Assembly (NCBI GenBank): GCA_002358555.1
Contig: DEPC01000246.1
Location: forward strand, 1-24,924
Origin: Hungatella sp. UBA3402
GTDB lineage: Bacteria > Bacillota > Clostridia > Lachnospirales > Lachnospiraceae
Direction: 5' to 3'
Length of the DNA: 24,924 nt
The position numbers and the translations under genes were made by a program. Shown here one piece after another: positions 7,600 to 14,968 of the stretch (its first letter is position 1; the number at the start of each line of letters is the position of its first letter). The notes beneath the pieces are model-generated. The model had not been told where the DNA came from and searched no databases. It saw only the letters and a list, made by a program, of their open reading frames with translations.

Positions 7600-8403
7600 C
7601 TAAAGAGTTTTATGTGCCTCCTCCACCACTTCCAAGAGATTAACCTCCCCTTTAGTCTGACCATACTGTTCTGGATGGTTCTGCAGATGAAGAAGGTATT
7701 CAATATTGCCTTCTGGCCCTTTAATGGGAGAAAATTCTAGATTCTGGATGCCAAAATCAATTGACTGGGCAAATGCCATGACTTTCTCAATCACCTCTAA
7801 GTGGGTATCCTTCTCCCTGACTACCCCCTTCTTTCCTACCTTTTCCCGTCCAGCTTCAAACTGTGGTTTTATCAGACATACTACTTGAGCATCATCTGTT
7901 AAAAGTTCCTTAACTGGCTCAAGAACCTTACTTAACGAAATAAAAGAGACATCAATGGAAGCAAACTGAATCTTGTCTGCCACATCTTCTCCTTTAACAT
8001 AACGGATATTTGTTTTTTCCATACAAATCACCCGTTCATCATTACGCAGTTTCCAGTCCAACTGTCCATGACCCACATCTACTGCATAGACCTTGATTGC
8101 TCCGTTCTGTAACATACAGTCTGTAAATCCTCCTGTCGAAGCTCCTACATCCATACAAATTTTTCCCTCTAAACAGATTCCGAAATGGGTCATGGCCTTT
8201 TCCAGCTTTAAACCACCTCTGCTGACATATTTTAATGTGCTTCCCCTCACTTCAATCAAGGCAGTATCTTCAAACATAGTTCCAGCCTTATCTTCCTTCT
8301 GCCCATTTACATAGACAATTCCAGACATGATAATAGCCTTAGCTTTTTCTCTAGACGGAACCAAATTCCTTTTTACTAGAAGCATATCGAGACGCTCCTT
8401 CAT
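7600..8403 (-). CDS. tlyA: TlyA-family rRNA 2'-O-methyltransferase
   Basis: TlyA-type enzymes combine an S4 RNA-binding domain with an FtsJ/RrmJ-like SAM methyltransferase; characterised members 2'-O-methylate cytidines of 16S and/or 23S rRNA. In this 267-residue protein the S4 domain spans about 1-62, the linker has SRGGLKL (61-67), the SAM motif DVGASTGGFTDC is at 85-96, and plausible catalytic positions are D151 (SIDVSF), K179 (LIKPQFE) and E235 (GNIEYLL). AGGAGG stands 7 nt before the ATG. The older label 'hemolysin A' for this family reflects indirect effects. A 23-codon candidate ORF ends in an ATGA overlap with its start. The exact rRNA target here is not deducible. Confidence 0.95.
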   Translation of the reverse strand: MKERLDMLLVKRNLVPSREKAKAIIMSGIVYVNGQKEDKAGTMFEDTALIEVRGSTLKYVSRGGLKLEKAMTHFGICLEGKICMDVGASTGGFTDCMLQNGAIKVYAVDVGHGQLDWKLRNDERVICMEKTNIRYVKGEDVADKIQFASIDVSFISLSKVLEPVKELLTDDAQVVCLIKPQFEAGREKVGKKGVVREKDTHLEVIEKVMAFAQSIDFGIQNLEFSPIKGPEGNIEYLLHLQNHPEQYGQTKGEVNLLEVVEEAHKTL

Positions 8404-8471
8404 TCCCTTTCCTCCTGCCTTTTCTTTATAACTCTTGCAAAACTTTTCCTGCCATTCTCATTTATAAACAT
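8400..8471 (-). CDS. Candidate 23-residue small ORF coupled to tlyA
   Basis: In the 109-nt gap between dxs and tlyA an ATG at 8471 opens a 23-codon frame (MFINENGRKSFARV, then IKKRQEERE) whose TGA overlaps the tlyA ATG as ATGA. A purine-rich GGGGGAGGAG precedes the ATG, although the best GGAGG core is only 3 nt away, closer than usual. The peptide would be strongly basic and hydrophilic. I recognise no family. It may be a real coupling leader peptide, or just an open frame across the tlyA ribosome-site region. Confidence 0.3.
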   Translation of the reverse strand: MFINENGRKSFARVIKKRQEERE

Positions 8472-8512
8472 ACTCCTCCCCCTGAGCTATTGCCATATAA
8501 GCTTTTCAAAAG

Positions 8513-10399
8513 CTAATCTGCCACTGTCTTCCCCTGTCCATCCAAGAAAAAATGCTTTTTAATTTTTTTAATAATGGAATCACTATCAATACCCAGTTCT
8601 TCCCGAAGTACAGACACATTTCCATGTTCCACATACGCATCTGGCAATGCTATATTCAGCACCTTTACTCGCGGATAATGGGCATGAATATAAGCTGTAA
8701 CCTCCAATCCATATCCACCTTGTAGTACATTTTCTTCCAATGTCACCAGATAATCATGTCTCTTTGCTAAGCGTTCCACCAATTCAAAATCTACTGGTTT
8801 GATAAACCTTCCATTAGCCAAGCTAACCCGATATCCTTCTGCTTTCATCTTTTCCCGAATATGCTCTGCAGTACTGACCATACTTCCCACTGCAAGAAGG
8901 GCAATCTGACTTTCCTCATAGAGCATTTCACCCTTTCCATAGACAATGGGGTCATTAAATTCCTTAAGTCCCCGATATGCCTCTCCTCTGGGATAACGGA
9001 TAGCAATAGGGCCATGATAATCCATGGCAAACTCTAGCTCCCGACGCAATTCCCATAGATTTTTAGGCGCCATAACACTCATATTGGGAATGGATGTCAT
9101 ATAAGATAAGTCAAAAATTCCCTGATGAGTCTCTCCGTCGCTGCCTACCAATCCAGCTCTGTCAATGGCAAATACCACAGGCAAGTTTTGGATGCACACA
9201 TCATGAAGAATTTGGTCATATCCTCGCTGTAAAAATGAGGAATATACAGCTACAACTGGCTTTAGTCCTGCTGCTGCCATTCCTGCTGCACTGGTGACTC
9301 CATGCTGTTCTGCAATCCCCACATCAAAAAAGCGCTCTGGATATAGCTTTGCAAATTTTTTAAGCCCTGTTCCATCTGGCATTGCCGCTGTGACTGCTAC
9401 AATATCTTTTCGTTCTTGAGCCAACTGACATAATTTCCGTGAAAAGATATCCGTATAACTCGGATGTTCCTTGATGGTTTTAGATTTTCCTGTCTCAATA
9501 TCAAAAGGTTCTACTCCGTGGAATCGAGATGGGTTCTTCTCCGCAGGGAGATACCCTTTCCCTTTCTGGGTCAATACATGGACAAGTACTGCATGGTCCA
9601 ACTTCTTTGCCTCCAAAAGTACACGACAGAGTCGTTTTAAATCATGGCCATCCACTGGTCCCAAATAAGTGATTCCCATATTTTCAAATAACATTCCTGG
9701 AATCAAAAGCTGTTTGATTCCCTGTTTGGTACGACTAATTTTATCAATAAGCCTGGGGCCTAATACTGGGATTTTCTCCAAGGTATTTGTAACCATTTTT
9801 TTCAAATCATTGTATCCACTTCCAGTACGGATGCCACTTAAATATTGGGACATTCCTCCTACATTCTCAGAAATGGACATATTGTTATCATTTAACACAA
9901 TAATAAAGTTTTTTTCAATCTGAGCTGCATTATTCAGCGCCTCATAAGCCATGCCTCCGGTTAAAGCTCCATCTCCGATAACAGCAACTACTGAGTAATC
10001 TTCCTCCTTGATATCCCTGGCCCACGCCATGCCCAGTCCGGCTGAAATAGAGGTCGAGCTGTGGCCTGTGTCAAATGCATCACAGGGGCTTTCCTTTGTC
10101 TTAGGAAATCCACTTAATCCCCCATATTGGCGCAAATCGTCAAAAGCATCCTTGCGCCCACTTAATATCTTATGCGTATAAGCCTGATGGCCTACATCCC
10201 AAATAATCTTATCTTTTGGAAGGTCAAAGGTCAAATACATGGCCATAGTCAGTTCCACCACACCTAAATTGGAAGCTAAGTGTCCTCCTGTGGTACTGAT
10301 TTTTTCAATCAGAAACTTCCGTATTTCTGATGCCAAGATGTCCAGTTCCTCCCGATTTAATCGTTTAATATCCTGAGGCCCATTTATCTTTTCTAACAT
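8513..10399 (-). CDS. dxs: 1-deoxy-D-xylulose-5-phosphate synthase
   Basis: First enzyme of the MEP isoprenoid pathway: condenses pyruvate and glyceraldehyde 3-phosphate, using thiamine diphosphate. About 628 residues, normal for the family. Features are the N-terminal GGHLASNLGVVELT, the ThDP/Mg motif from GDGALTGG to LNDN (about 142-171), the catalytic-region block DVGIAEQHGVTSAAG, the pyrimidine domain with DRAGLVGSDGETHQG, and a C-terminal transketolase domain. Two ATGs compete: 10405 and 10399. I prefer 10399 because it gives the usual MLEKI-type start and about 8-10 nt to AAGGGA, whereas the first ATG is only about 2 nt from it. It follows ispA by only 12 nt, so prenyl precursor supply and chain elongation are coexpressed. 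A 15-bp palindrome (8500-8514) overlaps the stop codon. Confidence 0.97.
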   Translation of the reverse strand: MLEKINGPQDIKRLNREELDILASEIRKFLIEKISTTGGHLASNLGVVELTMAMYLTFDLPKDKIIWDVGHQAYTHKILSGRKDAFDDLRQYGGLSGFPKTKESPCDAFDTGHSSTSISAGLGMAWARDIKEEDYSVVAVIGDGALTGGMAYEALNNAAQIEKNFIIVLNDNNMSISENVGGMSQYLSGIRTGSGYNDLKKMVTNTLEKIPVLGPRLIDKISRTKQGIKQLLIPGMLFENMGITYLGPVDGHDLKRLCRVLLEAKKLDHAVLVHVLTQKGKGYLPAEKNPSRFHGVEPFDIETGKSKTIKEHPSYTDIFSRKLCQLAQERKDIVAVTAAMPDGTGLKKFAKLYPERFFDVGIAEQHGVTSAAGMAAAGLKPVVAVYSSFLQRGYDQILHDVCIQNLPVVFAIDRAGLVGSDGETHQGIFDLSYMTSIPNMSVMAPKNLWELRRELEFAMDYHGPIAIRYPRGEAYRGLKEFNDPIVYGKGEMLYEESQIALLAVGSMVSTAEHIREKMKAEGYRVSLANGRFIKPVDFELVERLAKRHDYLVTLEENVLQGGYGLEVTAYIHAHYPRVKVLNIALPDAYVEHGNVSVLREELGIDSDSIIKKIKKHFFLDGQGKTVAD

Positions 10400-10411
10400 A
10401 GCCATCTTCCC

Positions 10412-11332
10412 TTACTTTTCTCTAGTTATTAGCAGGTTAATAAGATACATCAAAAAGCTATGGTTTCCAGGAAGACTTTTTAAATCGTCTTCTGCCTGTC
10501 CCGATAAGTCCCTAACTGCCTGTTTTGCCTGTTCCATGCCATATAATGTCACATAAGTTGTCTTTTCATTTTTTTCATCGCTGAATGTTGGTTTTCCCAG
10601 TTTTTCTGTGGTGCTAGTCAAATCCAAGATATCATCCTGTATTTGAAATGCCAATCCAATACAGGTAGCCATTTTCTCCACTGCTTCCACCTGTTTTTCC
10701 TCTGCCCCACCCAAGATTGCCCCAATCATCATAGGAGCTTCCAGAAGGGCGCCTGTTTTGAGACGATAAATAAAATCCATCTGTTCCTTATCCACAGGCT
10801 TTCCTGTCAATTCCACATCAAGGGTCTGCCCACCAATCATACCATAGACACCAGCCTTTGATGCCAAAAGTCCTATACATCTTCCTACTGCATCTGTCCG
10901 ATTGCTCATAGAAAATGCCCTTGATGCTGTCTCAAATGCATAGATTGTTAATGCATCTCCAGCCAGTACTGCCATATCATAGCCATATTGCACCCAAGTA
11001 GTAGGTTTTCCTCGTCTTAAACGGTCATTATCCATACAAGGCAAGTCATCATGAACCAGAGAAAATGTGTGAATCATCTCAATCGCTGCCATGAATGGCT
11101 CCACTACCTGTTCCTGTCTTGTTCCCTCTGATTTGCTGTTTCCTTGTTCTGCTGAAAACAGACGATATACTTCCCTCATAAACAGAGGCCTCAGCCGCTT
11201 TCCTCCTGCCTTCATGCTATAATTCATAGCTTCCAGCACAGTCCTCTGATATCCATTTTCTGTTGGGAGATAGTTTTTAATTACTTCTTCTACTTCTCTG
11301 GTGTATTGTTCCAACTGTTCTTTAGAACTCAT
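10412..11332 (-). CDS. ispA: Farnesyl/geranyl-type polyprenyl diphosphate synthase
   Basis: A short-chain trans-prenyltransferase that adds isopentenyl diphosphate to allylic primers, giving geranyl/farnesyl diphosphate for undecaprenyl and other lipids. The 306-residue protein shows GGKRLRP (43-49), the first Asp-rich motif DDLPCMD (95-101) with the following RLRRGKPT, GGQTLDVE (167-174), and the second Asp motif QIQDDILD (230-237) followed by the GK of EKLGKPT. The bulky Phe five residues before the first Asp motif suits a short product, though product length cannot be fixed by eye. The start overlaps the end of xseB by 11 nt, and dxs follows directly. An insert rich in Gln/Ser/Glu (about 62-76) lies between helices. 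Confidence 0.95.
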   Translation of the reverse strand: MSSKEQLEQYTREVEEVIKNYLPTENGYQRTVLEAMNYSMKAGGKRLRPLFMREVYRLFSAEQGNSKSEGTRQEQVVEPFMAAIEMIHTFSLVHDDLPCMDNDRLRRGKPTTWVQYGYDMAVLAGDALTIYAFETASRAFSMSNRTDAVGRCIGLLASKAGVYGMIGGQTLDVELTGKPVDKEQMDFIYRLKTGALLEAPMMIGAILGGAEEKQVEAVEKMATCIGLAFQIQDDILDLTSTTEKLGKPTFSDEKNEKTTYVTLYGMEQAKQAVRDLSGQAEDDLKSLPGNHSFLMYLINLLITREK

Positions 11333-11540
11333 ATTCTTCTATGCCTTCCTCACTGAAGACCATGATTTGCTTTTCCACCTTATCAATTCTCTCACTACAT
11401 TCTTTTACCAATTTCATTCCTGCTTCAAAGCAGGCAAAAGAATCCTCCAATGTGTTTTCTCTGTCTTCCATCTTTTCAATAATAGCTTCCAGCTCTTTCA
11501 TGGTTTCTTCGATTGATTTTACTTTTTTCTTTTCCTCCAT
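11322..11540 (-). CDS. xseB: Exodeoxyribonuclease VII small subunit
   Basis: XseB binds the coiled-coil arm of XseA to form exonuclease VII, which degrades single-stranded DNA. The 72-residue protein has the typical pattern: SIEETMKELEAIIEKMEDRE, then LEDSFACFEAGMKLVKECSE, forming two antiparallel helices. The ATG follows GGGGAG by 6 nt. It overlaps ispA by 11 nt. Unusually it is separated from xseA by a 158-nt gap containing its own promoter, so the two exonuclease subunits need not be made from one message. Confidence 0.95.
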   Translation of the reverse strand: MEEKKKVKSIEETMKELEAIIEKMEDRENTLEDSFACFEAGMKLVKECSERIDKVEKQIMVFSEEGIEEYEF

Positions 11541-11564
11541 ACTGGTCTCCCCAAAGCCTTATCT

Positions 11565-11593
11565 AGTATAGGGTATCAAAAACCCTTGTGCAA
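11565..11593 (-). promoter_or_regulatory. Promoter of the xseB-recN operon
   Basis: TTGCAC (11588-11593) and TATACT (11565-11570) on the minus strand are 17 nt apart, with the xseB ATG at 11540. The position in the xseA-xseB gap makes it the likely internal start of the long xseB-ispA-dxs-tlyA-nadK-argR-recN unit. Its -10 region forms one arm of an inverted repeat with the opposing element at 11630-11640. Confidence 0.65.
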
Positions 11594-11607
11594 ATATTCT
11601 TGGAAGC

Positions 11608-11636
11608 TTACACAAAAACTTCGGATATGCTATACT
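11608..11636 (+). promoter_or_regulatory. Opposing promoter-like element antisense to xseA
   Basis: The plus strand shows TTACAC (11608-11613), a 17-nt spacer and TATACT (11631-11636). It would fire into the 3' end of xseA on the antisense strand. CTATACTAGA is shared, inverted, with the xseB promoter. No plus-strand gene follows, so this may be fortuitous or may start an antisense RNA. Confidence 0.35.
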
Positions 11637-11698
11637 AGAATATGTCTAAAAGGCTATTTCTGCTATCTACACATCCTGCTTTACAATATAAATGTATT

Positions 11699-12907
11699 CT
11701 ATTCAAGATTCAGAGGAATAACCTCTGTTATTTTCGTTTTTAATATTCCATCCTTCAACTGGACTGATAAATTCTGCCCTTGTGATACTTCTATGATGGA
11801 TTCTATCCGTTTACTGTCTTCTCCAGTTATAAATCCGAATCCCTTGCTGATTCTTGCAAGGGGGGATAAATTTTGAAGCTTTCCACTGAGTAATGCCAGC
11901 TTATGCTTCCTATCAATCATCTTTTGTTCCATCAAATATTGCATCTGTTCCTGGATATCCGCCAATCTCTGGCGTTTCTCATTAAGCTGCCGCTGAGGAT
12001 GATGCATATCCAGCTGCATCCGATATTGTTCCACCTGATACTTTTTTCTTTCCAGGCATCGAGACATTCCCCTTATCAAAACATCTCGATATAAATGTAT
12101 CTGTTCTTCTAATTGTCTGTAATCAAATACTGCTAATTCTGCTGCCGCTGAAGGTGTAGGTGCCCTCATATCCGCTACATAATCGGAAATTGTCACATCT
12201 GTCTCATGCCCCACTGCGGAAATTATTGGAGTAGAACATTCAAAAATCGCTCTGGCTACCATCTCCTCATTAAATGCCCATAAATCTTCAATGGAGCCAC
12301 CACCCCGCCCTACAATGATTACATCTAACCCCAGCCTGTCCAACGTCTGAATTCCCTTGACAATGCTGTATTTTGCCTGTTCCCCCTGTACCAAGGCAGG
12401 ATAAAGCACAAGTTGTACATAGGGGTTTCTCCTTGCGGAAATGTTCATAATATCCCTAATAGCAGCCCCTGTGCTAGTTGTAACAATTCCCACAGTCTTT
12501 GCATATTTAGGGATGGGCTGTTTATACTCTGCCGCAAACATTCCCATATCCTCTAGTTCATCTCTCAGCTTCTGAAACTGCTCAAATAAATCTCCCTTGC
12601 CATCTCGTTTAATTTCTCTGGCATAAAGCTGGTACTTGCCATCTCTTTCATAGACATCCACAGTTCCAGTGACAATTACCTGCTGCCCTTCCTGCAACTG
12701 AAAATTGAGACCTCTTCTCTGTCCAGCAAACATGACCGCTGATAAAGTCCCTGACTTATCCTTTAATGTAAAATAAATATGTCCTGATGTATGATATTTG
12801 CAGTTGGAAATCTCCCCTCGCACGCTTAAGCGTTTCAGCAAGTAATCCTGAACGAACATATTTTTAATATAAGCATTCACCTGTGTTACTGAATATATAC
12901 TTGCCAT
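11699..12907 (-). CDS. xseA: Exodeoxyribonuclease VII large subunit
   Basis: Catalytic subunit of exonuclease VII, cutting single-stranded DNA from both ends in mismatch and other repair. The 402-residue protein has an N-terminal OB fold (about 1-100: SVRGEISNCKYHTSGHIYFT), the nuclease core with GIVTTSTGAAIRDI, the glycine-rich VGRGGGSIEDLWAFNEE, and VGHETDVTISDYVADMRAPT, then the long coiled-coil arm (about 280-350) that carries XseB. The ATG at 12907 has only a distant TTGGAG (13 nt), so translation may be weak. It lies 102 nt downstream of nusB. folD, which often lies between nusB and xseA, is absent here. Confidence 0.97.
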   Translation of the reverse strand: MASIYSVTQVNAYIKNMFVQDYLLKRLSVRGEISNCKYHTSGHIYFTLKDKSGTLSAVMFAGQRRGLNFQLQEGQQVIVTGTVDVYERDGKYQLYAREIKRDGKGDLFEQFQKLRDELEDMGMFAAEYKQPIPKYAKTVGIVTTSTGAAIRDIMNISARRNPYVQLVLYPALVQGEQAKYSIVKGIQTLDRLGLDVIIVGRGGGSIEDLWAFNEEMVARAIFECSTPIISAVGHETDVTISDYVADMRAPTPSAAAELAVFDYRQLEEQIHLYRDVLIRGMSRCLERKKYQVEQYRMQLDMHHPQRQLNEKRQRLADIQEQMQYLMEQKMIDRKHKLALLSGKLQNLSPLARISKGFGFITGEDSKRIESIIEVSQGQNLSVQLKDGILKTKITEVIPLNLE

Positions 12908-13009
12908 AATATTTTTCTGTCTCCAACCGTCTTACAGCCATTCAAATACTATTATCTATTTCGATTGGTATCCTGTTTTTAGTACCGTTTTGAAGTGTAC
13001 CTCTTCACT

Positions 13010-13459
13010 CTATTTCTGTACCATCTTTGCAAGAACTCCATTAATAAAGGATGGAGCATCTTCCCCTCCAAATTTCTTTGCCAATTCTACAGCCTCATTA
13101 ATAGCTACCTTTTCTGGAATCTCCTCATCATAGTCCATCTCATAAACAGCCAACCTAAGAATGGTCAATTCTACCTTTCCCATTCTCTTAGTCTTCCAGC
13201 CTTGGGCGACTTGGTTGATTTTATCATCCAATAGCTCCAGCTTCTCCATAGCTGCCTTAGTCTTATTCAACAGATAATTGCTGTCCTTCTCCTCCATCTC
13301 TACACAGTGAAGGAATTGGGACATTCCTTCCGGCGTTGTCTCCTCCTCCTTCAATGCCTCAAAGTACTGTTCAAGCTGCTGGGTCTGCTCCTCTACCGGA
13401 TAAAAATCTGCACAGAACAACATCTTAAAACAATGTTCGCGCAACTCTCTTCTGGTCAT
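13010..13459 (-). CDS. nusB: Transcription antitermination factor NusB
   Basis: NusB binds boxA RNA with NusE/S10 and supports antitermination of rRNA operons. From the ATG at 13459 the protein is 149 residues, the usual size, beginning MTRRELREHCFKMLFCADFY and ending with the diagnostic VAINEAVELAKKFGGEDAP and SFINGVLAKM. AGGAGG stands 8 nt before this ATG. The same frame stays open for 42 more codons up to 13585, but that stretch has no ribosome site and starts inside the asp23 terminator stem, so I exclude it. Neighbours asp23 and xseA match the conserved Firmicutes order. Confidence 0.95.
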   Translation of the reverse strand: MTRRELREHCFKMLFCADFYPVEEQTQQLEQYFEALKEEETTPEGMSQFLHCVEMEEKDSNYLLNKTKAAMEKLELLDDKINQVAQGWKTKRMGKVELTILRLAVYEMDYDEEIPEKVAINEAVELAKKFGGEDAPSFINGVLAKMVQK

Positions 13460-13572
13460 TTCCCAATCCTCCTGTGAAATACTGTCTGCTCTAGAATCAT
13501 AAGTCTGTACGCAACAGTGTAAGTTTTCTTCTTCATCTGCCACCCAATGCAATTCTTTTCCCACATGCACAG

Positions 13573-13597
13573 AAAAATGCGCCAATGACGCATTTTT
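13573..13597 (-). terminator. Rho-independent terminator between asp23 and nusB
   Basis: On the minus strand AAAAATGCG (13589-13597) pairs perfectly with CGCATTTTT (13573-13581) around a 7-nt loop; the 3' arm supplies five Ts. It starts only 6 nt after the asp23 stop and probably reduces transcription into nusB. I found no strong nusB promoter after it, so partial readthrough is likely. Confidence 0.7.
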
Positions 13598-13603
13598 CCA
13601 TTC

Positions 13604-13990
13604 TTAACGACTTTCCTCCATATTGACGCTTGCAATCTTAATATTTACATCCAGTACGTTCAACCCTGTCATATTTTCAATAGCACTTTTAACCTTATCT
13701 TGAACTTTCTCAGATACTGTAGGGATATTATATCCATACTTGATGTTTAAGGATAAATCTACAGATACATGTTCCTCTGTCACATCTACCTTTACCCCTT
13801 TTGATAAATTTTTCATGCCAAGGCGTCCAACTAATTCATTGGTGATGTTTCCAGCCATGGAATCCACACCCTCAACCTCTGTAGCAGCCAATCCTGCAAT
13901 AATAGCCACTACTTCATCAGCAATCTGTACTTCTCCAATTTTATCCTTTTCATATACTTTGTGAGTATTTCTGCTTTCCAATTCTGCCAC
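13604..13990 (-). CDS. Asp23/Gls24 family protein (YqhY-like)
   Basis: A 128-residue Asp23/Gls24 (DUF322) protein. The family core is visible: IGEVQIADEVVAIIAGLAAT near the N-terminus, EGVDSMAG, then VDLSLNIKYGYNIPTVSEKV and the C-terminal VLDVNIKIASVNME. In B. subtilis the homologue YqhY sits in the same place beside nusB and affects control of fatty acid synthesis (acetyl-CoA carboxylase); other members associate with the membrane through partners such as AmaP. No membrane segment is present. Start is GTG with AGGAGG 7 nt upstream. It has its own promoter (14023-14050) and a terminator right behind it, so it is probably made mainly from a single-gene message. The function here is inferred from synteny only. 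Confidence 0.93.
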   Translation of the reverse strand: MAELESRNTHKVYEKDKIGEVQIADEVVAIIAGLAATEVEGVDSMAGNITNELVGRLGMKNLSKGVKVDVTEEHVSVDLSLNIKYGYNIPTVSEKVQDKVKSAIENMTGLNVLDVNIKIASVNMEESR

Positions 13991-14010
13991 AATATTACCT
14001 CCTGTGTTTC

Positions 14011-14050
14011 TATAATAGCCCTATTATAGCAAAAATACTCCTATTTGCAA
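14011..14050 (-). promoter_or_regulatory. asp23 promoter with palindrome over the -10
   Basis: Minus strand TTGCAA (14045-14050), 16 nt, TATAAT (14023-14028). The -10 box is one arm of an 8-bp inverted repeat, TATAATAG-2-CTATTATA (14011-14028), which also covers the probable transcription start. Such a palindrome could be an operator or simply AT-rich symmetry. Confidence 0.65.
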
Positions 14051-14096
14051 AGGAAAATTATTTGTAACTGTAAAAGTATCAAATCGTTATCACTTT

Positions 14097-14951
14097 TTAC
14101 TCAGCTAAGTTTAACAGAGTAATGATAATACTATCTGCCTGAACCTCTGCTTTCCGTTTCACAATATCTTCAATCTGCGCTCTCTGAGCATCTGTAATAC
14201 TGGAAGCATTGACCACCACATCCACTTTGTCAGAAGAAATGCTGACTACAGGGTCAGAAAATCCTTTTGCTAAAAGCAAGGTTTCTGCTGCATTTTCTTT
14301 CTCTGCAATATCAGTCAGCCGAATCATATCTTGAATGGCTTGCTGCTTGGCTGATTCCTCAATATTAGCATTGTTAATAATAGCAAGAAGGGTATCCTTA
14401 TTTTTTGCCCGAACCTGCTCTCTACTCAACTGAACTCCAGCTATGTAATCAGCAACACTCATTCCACTGGTCAAAATCGCTTCCCCTGGATTCTCATATC
14501 CAGCCTGAGTCTCTGACATATCCTCTGAAATACCTTCCTGGGCTCCTGCTTCCATGCCTGCCTGGTCTGATAATGTCTCTGCCTGTGCAATCTGCTGTAT
14601 GTCCTCCCCTGTCTCTAAACCTCCTTCTGCCAGGGACTCAGCCTCCTCAATATCACTTAAATCCTGGTCTAAACTCAAAATTTCCTCATAATTATTCTGG
14701 GAATCTAGAACCTTTTGATTTTCCATCAGAATATCTTCATCGGAAATATCCATCATGCCTGCCTCAGAAATCACATTTCCAGCTTCCAACTCCTGTTTGC
14801 TTGTGTAATTCAAATATCCTGCTGCTGCAATCATGACAGCCAAAGTAGTAACAATAATCTGATTCCTTCGGAACAATTTTTTCATATTGACACTTTTCAT
14901 ACCACCAACACTTTTCATATTAACGCTTTTCATGCCCCTCTTAAATTTCAT
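14097..14951 (-). CDS. spoIIIAH: Stage III sporulation protein AH
   Basis: SpoIIIAH is the mother-cell membrane protein whose extracellular YscJ/FliF-like domain binds forespore SpoIIQ, forming the intermembrane channel during engulfment. The 284-residue protein has a cytoplasmic N-terminus, one membrane segment (IIVTTLAVMIAAAGYLNY, about 29-46), a long acidic linker (about 50-155) and the conserved C-terminal domain with LLAIINNANIEESAKQQAI and the IITLLNL end. The ATG at 14951 has AAGGAG 8 nt upstream; a GTG 9 nt further up is less likely. Oddities are the long acidic linker and three MKSV repeats at residues 7-21, each beginning with an in-frame ATG. It is the last gene of the spoIIIA operon. 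Confidence 0.93.
   Translation of the reverse strand: MKFKRGMKSVNMKSVGGMKSVNMKKLFRRNQIIVTTLAVMIAAAGYLNYTSKQELEAGNVISEAGMMDISDEDILMENQKVLDSQNNYEEILSLDQDLSDIEEAESLAEGGLETGEDIQQIAQAETLSDQAGMEAGAQEGISEDMSETQAGYENPGEAILTSGMSVADYIAGVQLSREQVRAKNKDTLLAIINNANIEESAKQQAIQDMIRLTDIAEKENAAETLLLAKGFSDPVVSISSDKVDVVVNASSITDAQRAQIEDIVKRKAEVQADSIIITLLNLAE
14883..14933 (-). repeat. MKSV codon repeats at the 5' end of spoIIIAH
   Basis: The first codons of spoIIIAH contain three imperfect 15-18-nt units, each starting ATGAAAAG(C/T)GT and encoding MKSVN, MKSVGG and MKSVN; a fourth ATGAAA (MKK) leads into the membrane segment. The near-identical DNA suggests expansion by slippage. Every unit supplies a possible alternative start codon. 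Confidence 0.75.
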
Positions 14952-14968
14952 GCACGACACTCCTTTTT

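Noticed and set aside
13460..13585. 42-codon N-terminal extension of NusB
   Set aside because: No Shine-Dalgarno, begins within a terminator stem, and exceeds normal NusB length; the ATG at 13459 has AGGAGG.
14040..14096. Terminator after spoIIIAH
   Set aside because: Only a 6-bp A/T-rich stem (AAAAGT...ACTTTT) is visible with no clean T-tract; not strong enough to call.
14405..14836. 143-codon plus-strand frame within spoIIIAH
   Set aside because: It is a Pro/Leu-rich antisense shadow of the acidic linker with no ribosome site.
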